From: Echria macrotheca | Taxonomy: Eukaryota; Ascomycota; Sordariomycetes; Sordariales; Schizotheciaceae | Length of the DNA: 64,000 bases | Reading direction: 5' to 3' | Assembly: GCA_030411725.1 (NCBI GenBank) | Contig: MU839837.1 | Coordinates: 806,001 to 870,000, forward strand | Shown here: positions 40,218 to 50,521 of the stretch, in pieces | How the letters are laid out: the number at the start of each line of letters is the position of its first letter | How positions within the stretch are numbered: position 1 is the first letter of the stretch | Notes under the pieces: model-generated | The model's database searches: none | What the model was told of the DNA's origin: nothing | What the model saw: only the letters and a program-made list of their open reading frames with translations | Position numbers and translations under genes: made by a program

Positions 40218-41803
40218 AACAGGACAGAAAAAGACGTATTATAGGGAGGATTCTGATAGCCCTTTGTAGGTTTCGCTCACAAGATGGGTAAGGAGGAGCA
40301 GCATTTGATGGATGTCTTATTGACCGTGGAATATATAATTAATATGATGGTACCTCTAAAAGCCTTTCAGCTTATTTTATCATCATGCTAAGCTACCTAC
40401 TTCCCCAGCTCACTGACAAGCACCCGGCTCAGCTCAACATTGCATGACCATGCCCTTCAGCCACCAATAAGCAACCTGAGTTTCTTGGGCAAGCCTGATA
40501 GTCATATGTTTTTCTCCCACAACAAATGCAGCTTGCAAAAGGAACGCTCAATAGTTGCTGCATGGAAGGTGGTCAATAGTTACACTCTGGCATGTTTAGT
40601 CACTCTAAGCTCCAATGAAACGAGAGAAAAGATGAATTCTCCCCATGTGTTATATTTCTCGCCAAAAATAGTCTTCGAAGCTGGACGAAGGATATATCAA
40701 ATTCTCTTCCAGCGATAGGTACTATAACAACCTGGTTGTCTGCGACGAATCTAGGTACACGACATTTTCTCTTTCGTCAGTTATCCTAAGCTAAGGTAAG
40801 CTAGGGTAAGCTATAGCTAGTTTGTTCCTGAGCTTCCCCCACAGCCTTAAAACCCCTTTTTGAATTCCCCTCCTAACCAAGTTTCCTGTTCAAAGTGAAT
40901 CACGTATAATTTATAACGTATATAATAAAGAAGTAACCAAAACAAGCGAATAACTATTTTCCTACCACTTTACTATGACAACCCACTTGGGAGCGTCTGG
41001 TTACTGGCTAACACAGTATTGGGCATCATCAGGTCGCTTCTACTTCATTCTTGCTTGGAATGGGGAGCGAACGGCATGCACAGCTTTGCTCCAGAGCGCT
41101 GCGTACCATCGCTTCGGACTCCATCTTACAAGTCAAAAGCAGAGCCTGAAGAAAAGCGTCTTTGGCGGCTGAGAAGATACTCTCGCAGGAGACACGCATG
41201 ATAAACAAGCTGCTAATTAAGCGAGAACGAAACAGCGAAACAGTCCATAAATATTAGTCTACGGCAGGCGCAGAACAACAGTCTAGCAAATGCGGGAGAG
41301 TAGACAAAGTAGACAAGCGCAAAGCATATACGTAAACTGTGCAAAATTGACCAGAGAATCGAATCCAGACAAAAACATAAGAAGAAAACAGGACAAAGAA
41401 CATTAGATCCTCGCATCACCATCCTCATCCTCCCTTGATCCCCGGGAGGACCAAAGACTCGACAGTGGGCTGCGAGTCCCCTCCCACCGGCATCGACACG
41501 TAGACCTTGAGGCCCGAGCCTTCCAAGCAGGGGATGCTGATAGGCGAAAAGACGATCGGATGGAGCGGGTGCTGCGCGGGTAAAACAGTGAGAGGCGAAG
41601 GAGATATCACACAACTGGAAGTGGATGCGTGTTTATCTGTGTACAAGAAGGGAATCGAAGAGCGCCGGGGGGTCCGTGGCGACACCTCATCGGAAGCTGA
41701 CTTGGGAATTGGAGAAAGAAGATAGGTGTGCGGTTCCGGAGTTGGATACCGGTTGCTCGCAGGCCAAGGGAGAGAACACGAGTCCTGGCCGGTAGCTGGG
41801 TCG
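40218..41803. other. 1.6-kb intergenic region
   Basis: No gene supported. A cluster of GTAAGCTA-like short repeats lies at about 40787-40820. The right part is probably the 3' region of the next gene. Confidence 0.35.
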
Positions 41804-43042
41804 CTAAGCACGGGAGACGACAGTGGCTCCGTTAACGAAGCCGTTCGTGTATCCGTTGGGAGAGAAGCTCTGTTGGTAGGACTTGGTCTGAATCGGGTAG
41901 CTCGGAGGTTGCTGCTGGACGACAAGGGAAGTTGCGGGACCATTGGAAATCTCGGGGGCGACGGCCGACTGGATCCCGCTGTCATTCATGGTGATATCCC
42001 ACGTGATATTGGATGGAATGGCGTTTTCATGCTGCAGGTCCCTGAGGACATTGTCAATGGCCACCCTGGGACCGCCGCCCATGGCGCTTTGGATGAGATG
42101 CTGGGGGTCGTCCTGACCAGCGTGGTATTCAAAGCGCAGAGTGCTGCCGTCCTTGCCCTCGGCGTACACATTGAGCTGCTTGTAGCTGGATGACAACCGG
42201 TCGTACAAGGCAGAGGCGGTAGCACCCAGGGCGGCGCCGGTCAGGGGCGTGCGGAACCGGACGAAGAAGCTGGAGAGTCCGCCCAAAATCATCTGCGGCT
42301 CGTCACCTCCGATACCGTCGCGAGGGCGGGTGGCCGACGGGGGCGGGGCTGCCTGTGCGACAGCGCCTGGAATGATGACCCACTTGTTGGGACTGTTGTT
42401 GCCCGCCACCACATAGGATGTAGACCATTCGTAGTCTCCCGTGACGGGATTGCTTGGGTTGCTGAAATCCTGGTGAGTAGAGTTTGACCGGGTGGTGCTG
42501 AAGACTTGGCCGGAGCGGTTGTTAGATTCCAACCACCAGGTAACCGTCTCCTGAGGCTGATACTTGGCCGTGCTACCTTCCGGGAGCGCGTTCCGGTCGA
42601 CATAGATGGGCTCGTAACGGCCAGAAATGGCGTTCTTGACACCCACAATGATGTGAATGCCGAGGACCTTGGGGTGCGTGTAGTTGATTTTGCCGACGCT
42701 GAGCCAGCCGGGCTCACGAGGCTCCTGCGACGGAGTCCAGTAGCCGAGGTTGTTGATATCGTAGGTCTCGCCCTTGTTGCACGGCTGCCATCTGCCGAGG
42801 ATACTGACGCGGACGCCGTCGGAGGGCACCGAGGCCGTCCATCCCAAGGCGTACTCTTCGGTCCACGAGATTTGGGTAATCGGAGCCGGGCCCTGGGACT
42901 GCCAGATGATATTGTACAATGGCTTGCCGCTGCTGCTAGCGCTAGCGACACTCTTGGCAATCTGAAGCTGCCAATTGTTGGCGTTGATGAGCTGTGCGTC
43001 GACCTCCGACTCGTACCAGTTGAGTGTGCGAACAGTAGCCAT
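41804..43042 (-). CDS. uncharacterised 412-residue protein
   Basis: One uninterrupted frame from ATG 43042, with a TATAAAG-type box 173 bases upstream (43215-43221) and well-biased codons, so it is surely coding. No signal peptide. The N-terminal ~230 residues are rich in tryptophan and beta-type strands: LYNIIWQSQG, ISWTEEYALGWTA, SVGKINYTHPKVLGIHIIVG, ETVTWWLESNNRSGQVFSTT, GDYEWSTSYVVAG. A proline linker and a helical/glycine segment (LTGAALGATASALYDRLSSS) follow, then a glutamine/proline/serine-rich tail. The first part could be a lectin- or pore-forming-type beta sandwich, but I do not recognise the family and assign no function. Confidence 0.8.
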   Translation of the reverse strand: MATVRTLNWYESEVDAQLINANNWQLQIAKSVASASSSGKPLYNIIWQSQGPAPITQISWTEEYALGWTASVPSDGVRVSILGRWQPCNKGETYDINNLGYWTPSQEPREPGWLSVGKINYTHPKVLGIHIIVGVKNAISGRYEPIYVDRNALPEGSTAKYQPQETVTWWLESNNRSGQVFSTTRSNSTHQDFSNPSNPVTGDYEWSTSYVVAGNNSPNKWVIIPGAVAQAAPPPSATRPRDGIGGDEPQMILGGLSSFFVRFRTPLTGAALGATASALYDRLSSSYKQLNVYAEGKDGSTLRFEYHAGQDDPQHLIQSAMGGGPRVAIDNVLRDLQHENAIPSNITWDITMNDSGIQSAVAPEISNGPATSLVVQQQPPSYPIQTKSYQQSFSPNGYTNGFVNGATVVSRA

Positions 43043-44773
43043 TGTGAGGACGGGAGAGTGACCTTTCGAGACAAAAAGGTGGAAGATGGAAATTTCAAGT
43101 AATGAATGGAGTGCAGGTTGAAGGCGAGGCTATGATTGAGCGGATGATGCTGGAAGTGGTGATGAAGTTGATGCTGGTGTTGTATCTCGTTCAGTCCGCG
43201 GGAGAACCGATGGTCTTTATAGAAATCATGTCCAAATATCGTTCTTGATGGAATGCCGTCAGCACCAGCGTTCGCTAGCACACAACTTGGCGCTTCTTCG
43301 CATCTCCAAGTCCCCCCTCAGAGGTGCATTATCCGATGCCCCTCAGGTAGGAGAAATGCTAGTGCGCCATGCTGTTTCTAGCCTGCCAAGGACATGGTTT
43401 GCGGGCAAGCATTTGGACGGCAGTCGTTAGTTCAGCCGCGCAGGCCTCAAGCCGCAATGTGGTCGACTTGGTGGCTGGCTGGGAAGAGGGTCCCAGGGTC
43501 CTCGAGGGGGAGTTCGGGCGGGACGGTCCGGGTCAGATCCGCTCCAACTGCGACAGGGGCAGCGATCGAATTCGTGGGGTCATATCAGTTCGCCATTCGC
43601 CAATTCCCGCGTCGCTGGCGTCCTCTGCGGGGCCCGCCTTACGGGTTATTAGGGCTGCGACACCGAAAAGCTGAAAGCCTCCCGCATCCATTCTACCTGT
43701 TTGAGTGCTTTGCGTGTATTTGTTCAAGCTGAGGGGTTGACACTAGTGCTATGTCTCAGAAATGCTGTGATTTGAGAAGACACGTCCAAAAAGTCCAATT
43801 GACCTTGCTGATTGGCTCCAAGCCGCAGATGTCGACATTAGATTTGATTGGGGTGGGACGAGTTCTAGATTCAACCTCACCTCAGGTCGGCTCAAAATTG
43901 CCGTGGACTTCGGTTAGAGGCCTTGAAAGATCCAGGGGAAGTGCATTGCGGAAACTCGGCAAGATTTTTGTTTTCCGCCGTAGCCGTCGGGAAGGGAAAA
44001 ACGAGAAGCGGGCGGCTGGAATACTGCCTCTTCCTACTCCCAAGCAGTGTCTAGGCTCGACGCCGAGAGTCCGAGAGCCAGAAGTAATTGAACTAGGCCG
44101 GCGAGTCCGCATCTAGCGTGAGTGAACCGCATACGGCGCTGTGAGGACGGCTTTCATCACATCAATATTTCCCTGGGAACAGAGGAACAAGCGATGATTC
44201 GGGTAATCCCCTCGGCCTTCTTGACAGCTGAGGTGTGGAGAACTGGAGAGGCGTCTTGAAAGATATTCAAGATGATGGTTTTCAGCTTGTCAAGCCAGAA
44301 GACTTCCTTTTAGGGCCCTGTCGTATATCCGATGCTGTGCAAAGCAGGGGGAGCGAGCAAGAACAGGGGCTTCCATCACATCCACAGACATGAGCTCATT
44401 TCTCGTTACTTCCTCCTTTGACTCTTATGCCCAAGCTGGGCTGAGAACCAACCTCAGGGTAGGTACGAACCGGAGTGCTTTCCGTTTCCTCAATACCCCC
44501 CAAGCTGCCCCCCTGACGAATTACCCTTAGTACCGGCCGCGTCGCCCTTCCCTGGTCTAGATTTTGAACCTGCCCAGAACAGACATAAGACACGAGTCTG
44601 AAGAGACAACGTGGTCAAGGTGACGAACGCATTCTTCATCCCAGTTAAGGAACAACTTCCACTACCGATATGCTTTTTACCACTCTCGGACGCCAAGTTG
44701 CAGCCAATTTCCATTCATTCCATCACCTACGCGCTTATTCTGAAGCTATACCCAATTATTAGCCCACCTAACC
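43043..44773. other. 1.7-kb intergenic region
   Basis: Holds the promoter of the 412-residue protein gene (TATAAAG on the minus strand, 43215-43221). A 121-codon plus-strand frame at 43751-44116 is not called because it lacks protein-like features and overlaps an opposite frame. Confidence 0.35.
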
Positions 44774-45415
44774 TCAGAATCCACAGAAGCTAACCCCACA
44801 GAAACCTCCAGCCCGCAACGTGTGGATGATTGCCACCGATGAAACGAGTATGGCTGGATTGGCGCCTCGGAACTCGACCGTCAATGTCACGCTCAGCCCG
44901 CCACTATTGTTGCTCAGACGGTAGGCTCGGTTCTCCTCGTCTCCGTATAATCCGCTGTACAGGTGGAGTACAACGTCGTGATCCGAAGGCAAATCGCCGC
45001 TGCTCTCCTCCCTCCCCCATGAGGCCACTAGCTCTCGTCCGATGTAGAGGCCTGCCCGAGTGACTTTGGTCTGCCGGTGAAGGGGGAGCATGTCCGTGTC
45101 TCCATCTGTTTCAATATCCCCGCTGTGGGGTGCCACACGTATCTCTAGTGAGATGGACTCGATGATGGAACCTCCTGGAGAGCCCTGAGGTGACTCATCT
45201 TGGGGACTCCGGAGCGGCGGGAGGGCAAAGTGCACCAGTCCTTCAACAAGAGCAGTATTGGCTTGTGAGAAAATATCTCGCACCGGTTGCAAGACGACGC
45301 CCTTCGCAAAGTGGTTGATGACTACGGGCTTGAGCCTATCCGATACTGCGGCATTTCCATGAACAGCCGAGACAATAGTCTCATGTCTCGGATCTAGGCG
45401 CTGAACCTGATCCAT
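44774..45415 (-). CDS. uncharacterised 213-residue protein
   Basis: A single frame from ATG 45415 (MDQVQRLDPRHETIVSAVHG). The N-terminal half is helical (VVLQPVRDIFSQANTALVEG); the C-terminal half alternates like a beta domain: ESISLEIRVAPHSGD, RAGLYIGRELVASWG, DVVLHLYSGLYGDE, SVTLTVEFRGANPAILVSSV. No signal peptide, membrane helix or catalytic motif. It may be a beta-sandwich adhesion or lectin-like protein, but there is no recognised family. It is followed 3' by a region without other genes. Confidence 0.5.
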   Translation of the reverse strand: MDQVQRLDPRHETIVSAVHGNAAVSDRLKPVVINHFAKGVVLQPVRDIFSQANTALVEGLVHFALPPLRSPQDESPQGSPGGSIIESISLEIRVAPHSGDIETDGDTDMLPLHRQTKVTRAGLYIGRELVASWGREESSGDLPSDHDVVLHLYSGLYGDEENRAYRLSNNSGGLSVTLTVEFRGANPAILVSSVAIIHTLRAGGFCGVSFCGF

Positions 45416-45990
45416 GGCGTCGCGACTGGTAACGCTGCCGGGCTGGCTGAAAATATTGGCTGGAGTCTTGAGGCTGGAAAACCGACAAATTTTCGCTTTT
45501 CACCTGGATTGGAGAGAGGGCAGCGGCCGTGATGAGGAAGATGATGAAAAGTAACGCTGGGCGGAGGTGCGCTGACAATTCAGCCCAATACCATAGACTA
45601 TTTATGCACGTCCAGGGGCACGTGTGTCGGGGCCAGACCACTTTCGGATCTCAGCGAGCCCAAATAAGAGTCTAGATGTGATGGCGGCGTCGTGTCTTGG
45701 CCCAATCACAGGAAACTTGGTATGCAGGCGCTCGCTCGCTCGCTCGCTCAGCCAGGACTTCGAGCCACCAGAGTATCGTCAAGACATAAAGGTTGGTCTG
45801 TCTTGCCCCCTCTAATCATGGCATCATCCAGCTACTACTACACTGTTTCTCGATCATCTGGGCCATTGGCTTCAAACTCTTATCATATTCCGCATTACAA
45901 CTTTGAAAGAGGTGTTTAGACCGCCCTCACTAGCCCTATACCCATCCTACTTCTCATTATTTGCTGTCTAGCGCCCTACAACTATTCGCC
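45416..45990. other. divergent intergenic region with tetranucleotide repeat
   Basis: Between two divergent starts. It includes five GCTC units (45730-45749) and a CATTATT/CT-rich leader before the metalloprotease gene. Confidence 0.4.
45730..45749 (+). repeat. (GCTC)5 microsatellite
   Basis: Five perfect tandem GCTC units in non-coding DNA. Confidence 0.9.
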
Positions 45991-47921
45991 ATGGTTCCTG
46001 AGCTTCCTCCTAAGCTATGCACCCAGATGCCAGTCCCTGATGGGCTCCGGCAGCTGACGGAAACGCTGGCTGTGAATGAGAATCATCTCAACGGCTCTCA
46101 TCCGGGCGCCACATTGACGCCAAATGCCACCGTCACTGAGGATGGGGAAGTCTACCCACACCTTGCCATCCCCATCGGTACCATGTGGCATGTCCAGCTC
46201 CCCTCCCTATCGGTTTACACACCTGGACGTCGGCTAACACCCAAAAAGGGCGAATGGCCGCACTCTCCGTGTCAAAATTCTAAACAGCACGTTTGCGACC
46301 CCCAAGATCAGATCCAAGATTCGGCAGTATTCTTCCGTGTGGTGCCAGTATGCCAATCTCCGGCTGGTCTTCGTCGATGACAACGATGCCGAAATTCGCG
46401 TCAATGTTGACAATAGCGGCCAATCTTGTGAGTGTCCACACTGGCACAAAACCCCGAGATACATCTGACGCCCGGCTCGTAGGGTCGAGGGTTGGGGTTA
46501 CTTGTCTCTCGGTTGCCCCGGGGCAACCCACCATGACTCTCGGTTGGCTGACCGATCGCACTCCCGAGACTGAGTTCGAGAGGGTCATTACGCATGAGTT
46601 TGGTCATGCCCTGGGCTGCATTCATGAGCACCAGTCGCCGGATTCCGGTATCCCGTGGAACCGGGAGAAGGTCTACAAGTACTATCGGGACTCGCAGGGC
46701 TGGACAAACCACATGGTCGATGTCAACATGTTCCAACTGTACGACAGATCGACAACCCAGTTCTCCGAGTTCGACCCCAAGTCTATCATGCTGTACGCCT
46801 TCCCTGCGCAGCTGACAACGGACGGCTCTTCTACCCCGTGGAACTCGAAGCTATCCGAGGCCGACAAAGCTTTCATCAATGAGACATATCCCGAGGAAAA
46901 GGCTGAAACTCGCTCGTTCAGCACGGCTGAAGTGCGTCTCAAGCCAGGAAAAGCTGCTGTCCAACGTCAGGTCTTCGCCCAGCAATACGGCGTCGCCCCG
47001 GAAGTGGCCGTCGGTTTGACTTCTCTGGATATTTCCGAGCACACCAACGTTCGCGTGACAGCCTACGCAGACAAGGTCAATACGCGCTCGGCCGACATTC
47101 ACATCAACACGTCAGTAGCATCCCTGTCATGTCCATGTGAACCCATCTCTGTCATGTTAAGATGATTTTAACGGCAACGTGGTTGACTGACAACTGACCG
47201 TCATTTGTTGTAGTTGGGGGGATACGACGCTCTACTCTGCCGCCGCAACCTGGTTTAAGGCCCTCGAGAGCGACCCGATCTTCCAGCTGGGCCAGGTGAG
47301 CACCCAGGACTCGGGCAATGCCATAACACAACACACGGCGATTCCGATTTCGTTTGACCGCACCTACAGCTCACCGCCTGGTGTTATTGTCTGGCTCAAC
47401 GGCTTCGAGATGGGGCCGAACCACAACTGGCGCCTCTCTGTCACTGCCTCCAACATTACTAGCCATGGCTTCACTCTGTCAGTATTTACAAGCGTCGTTA
47501 TTTTGGCCCTAACATAAAAATATCTAACTGACAATGTAATGTGCACTTTAGGAACATCGACTCGGCAGGCGACACGGATCTCATCTCGGCCTCGGCAGCG
47601 TGGATCTCCTTCCCCCAAAACCGCGGCGGAACTGCCGGCGGATCCTTCAGCACCTTGGACATTCACTCTTGGGATCAGCCCGAAGCTGTCACCAAAGGCA
47701 AGCTGAAGTTCCCAACCGGCACCTTCCGTAACGGGCCGCCCTCGATGGTCCTGGTCGCCCTCAACACTTTCGACATGTCCAATGCCGGCCCGCTCCGCCT
47801 CAAGGTGACCCAGAGTCCTCCAACTGCCGACGAGTTCGATTGGCGGATCGAGACATGGGGTGACAAGAGCACATTGTTTTCGGCTAGTGCTTCGTACCTG
47901 GCGCTGCAGTACGAGCCATGA
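45991..47921 (+). CDS. metzincin-type metalloprotease with C-terminal H-type lectin domains
   Basis: Five exons fit: 45991-46187, 46249-46427, 46483-47110, 47214-47477 and 47552-47921, 545 residues, phases consistent. The zinc motif ITHEFGHALGCIHEH gives H163, E164, H167 and H173 (HExxHxxGxxH), and DPKSIMLY supplies the Met-turn (M228): a metzincin endopeptidase of astacin-like type. The region GRTLRVKILNSTF, then YANLRLVFVDD is the usual N-terminal half of that catalytic domain. After residue ~330 there are two beta-rich units, each with YSSPPGVIVWLNGF-type or FRNGPPSMVLVALNTFD-type motifs, the pattern of H-type lectin domains (carbohydrate binding). No signal peptide or propeptide is evident, so location is uncertain. 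The first intron best fits a GC donor (46188); a GT donor at 46185 would also keep frame. Confidence 0.85.
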
Positions 47922-49401
47922 GGAGGGCGGCGGTATGTTGCCAAGGTGGCTGAGAAGGCCTCAGCTTGCACCGAGATATGGGCTGCGGCGGGGATGGAGA
48001 GGAAATACGTGATGAATTGCGGGGTTTTATGCTGATGTATTGGTTGTAATTCTTTGATTCAGTGTTTCAGTTGCTCCTTGGTTTAGTTCCGTCGTTTGTT
48101 GGCAAGTGACTTTAATCATTACAGATATATGGTGCGCAGGATGAGGTTATACTCCGGTTGTAAATTTCCATATCTGTGCTGGATATCGATTCCCCTAATG
48201 GCTCACCGCATAGGGTCTCTTATTGGCAATCTCAGGTGGTTTGTCATTTGTCTTTACGGTGATGAAAGCTCCGTCCGCGATCTTCCGGCAAGACGTACAC
48301 CCACCGGGGCGTGACGCAGGTTGATTCCATATGTGGCGAGTACTTGGGTCGCTGTCTTTTCTGCCTTACTTTAACAGTGCAATCTTCAATTTTCAACGAT
48401 TTCCTCGGACTATGGAGCTTCCGTCAGAGTTCCTAGGTAAGTCGTTGATCTCAAGCCCAAGCCCATTGGGCGCATACGCGTATGATATCTAGGGAAGCCA
48501 GGTACCTACCTAATTAGTGAGCGCAACGCCTCGACCCCCAGAGCCCGGCAACACCCGGCTCCCAGTATCTTTGGGCGATGCATAAAGCTCAATCTACCCG
48601 CTTCCGGCCATCTTAGGTCTAGATTTCCGCATTGGTCGAAAATAATGGCTATGTCGCGATTATATAGCAGCCATAGTCCCCGACTTGGTATTGGCATCCT
48701 CCTAGGGGGACTCCCTAGACCAAATTTCCTAAGTGACGACAACCAAATCCACACAGCCACACTGACCAGCTCCCCCCAATTCTCATGGCGAACTCGGAAT
48801 ACCAAAAAATGAAGGCCGATAAGTTGTAGGTGCATCGCTGGCCTGTTCGGGACTGATCAGATAGAGTAACCAAGAAGGATTTACGTGGCCGGTTTCAGCG
48901 GCTTTGGTACTACCACGGGGGTGGTATATACAAGAGAAATGGTGGTGCGTAGAGCGAGCCTCTTTTCCTTTCTTATTTCCTTCCCGGACTCCACCCCCCA
49001 AAAATGGAACGTCGTCCAGTTCCATATTTTCTGGTTCCACGGAAGTTCTTAAATCCTTGCTTATCCTCGTATGTTCCTGCCGCCAACGTCGTCTGCACAG
49101 AAATGTAATGTTAGGAAAGCACGCCTTTCCCGTCGCAGCTTCCTCACGGACCACGTGGAGCAAGTTCGGAGCGAGATGCATTGAAATTTTTGCTTCATAT
49201 TTCTCCAACCGGCAGAAAATCCAAAATCAAGCATACCTAGGTAGTGACAAAGCGTCCTGATAAGCAACCCGAAATATTTGCAAGAATCACCCCAAACCCT
49301 GAGAAGCTATTCCTTCCTCCCAGTATTTCTCATACCTCCAACCCACCCGTCACAGTCCGGAACCACCCGGACGATCAATTCTCTCCCCACCGTTTCTGGA
49401 T
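47922..49401. other. 1.5-kb intergenic region
   Basis: Between two convergent 3' ends. No gene supported; the motif GGTACCTACCT lies at about 48501. Confidence 0.35.
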
Positions 49402-50521
49402 TTAGGTGAGAACCGAGGGCATGACCTTGGTGCACTCAGCCATGCCGTTAATGTCCTGGAAACCGAGCAAGCTCATGCGAATATACTCGGCGGCATAGGC
49501 CTGCGATTCTTTTAGCAATTTTTTTCCTTCACTTCAGCCAAAGATGCACACTGACCTTATCCCAGGCAGACTTGTTGCTCAGGAACTGCTGCCAAATAGG
49601 CGACGTAGCCGGCGAGGTGGCCACGTTGATATCGCTCTGGAACTTGACGATGGTCGAGGGCGCGTTCGCGTCGAGCGTCTCGACAAAGTACTTCTGGTCC
49701 CACTTGCCGGGGGTCGAGTCCTGGGGCGCGCCGATCTTGGTCGTGTCGACCTGGGTCTGCTTGCTGGCCGTGTGGGCGCCGAGCAGGGCGACGAGGCCGC
49801 CGGGCCCGATGGTCTTGTTGCCGAAGTTGTCGATCAGCTGCTGGGCAGTGAAGAAGGGCGGCGGCAGCAGGCCGGTCGGCGCCGGGTTCGGGTTGTCGGT
49901 GCGGCCGATGAAGAAGCGGATGCGGGGCCCACCGGGGCACGAGCCGGCGCCGACCTTGGCGCCGAGCTGGATCAGGTCGGCCATGCTGATGCCGTAGCTC
50001 TTGTATGTGTTGAACCACGTCTGCATCTGCGTGCCGACGCTGGCGAGCGCCAGGTTCTCGGTCCGGGACATCTCGGACCCCGAGAGCAGGATGGAGCCGT
50101 CGGCACCGCCGCCGGCGATGGATGTGTTCCATGCCGCGGCGTCGTGGAAGCCGAGACGGATGGCTCCGCGAGCGATGTCGGTGCACGTGCCGCTGCTGGC
50201 GTCGAACATGGCCGTCCGCATGTCGTTGGCAATGTACTTCCAGATGCAGCATCGGTCTGCCTTGCAAGCCGCGGCATCCTTTCCGCCCGAGGGTGCCGTA
50301 TACGTGGTTGCCGTGTCGATGGGGTTACCCGTTCCTTGCAGGATGGCCTTGATGGCCTTGCCCGTGGTCGACAGGCCGCTGTCAGGTAGCGTCTTGAGGT
50401 CTCCAAGCAGTCCGGTGGATGGCTGGAACTGCCGCTTCCGCAGCTCGCTCAGCACGCCGTCCATGCCCGGGTGGGCCAGACCGGAGCCGATCAGGGCGGT
50501 GAGGATGAAAGCGGCCTTCAT
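49402..50521 (-). CDS. secreted class II haem peroxidase
   Basis: Two exons, 50521-49556 and 49500-49402 (phase 0), give 354 residues. Residues 1-16 are a signal peptide (AFILTALIGSGLA), followed by a short pro-region with a LRKR dibasic site. Haem peroxidase motifs: IRLGFHDAAAW with distal R122 and H126, calcium-site GGGADGSILL, and LVALLGAHTASKQ with proximal H250. Six cysteines, including ADRCC and GSCPGG, could form disulfides. This is the fungal class II (lignin/manganese peroxidase superfamily) layout in its ascomycete form. Extracellular oxidation of phenols or lignin-derived compounds is likely, but substrate residues cannot be assigned without alignment. A TATAAAA box on the minus strand lies at about 50702-50708. 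Confidence 0.92.
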
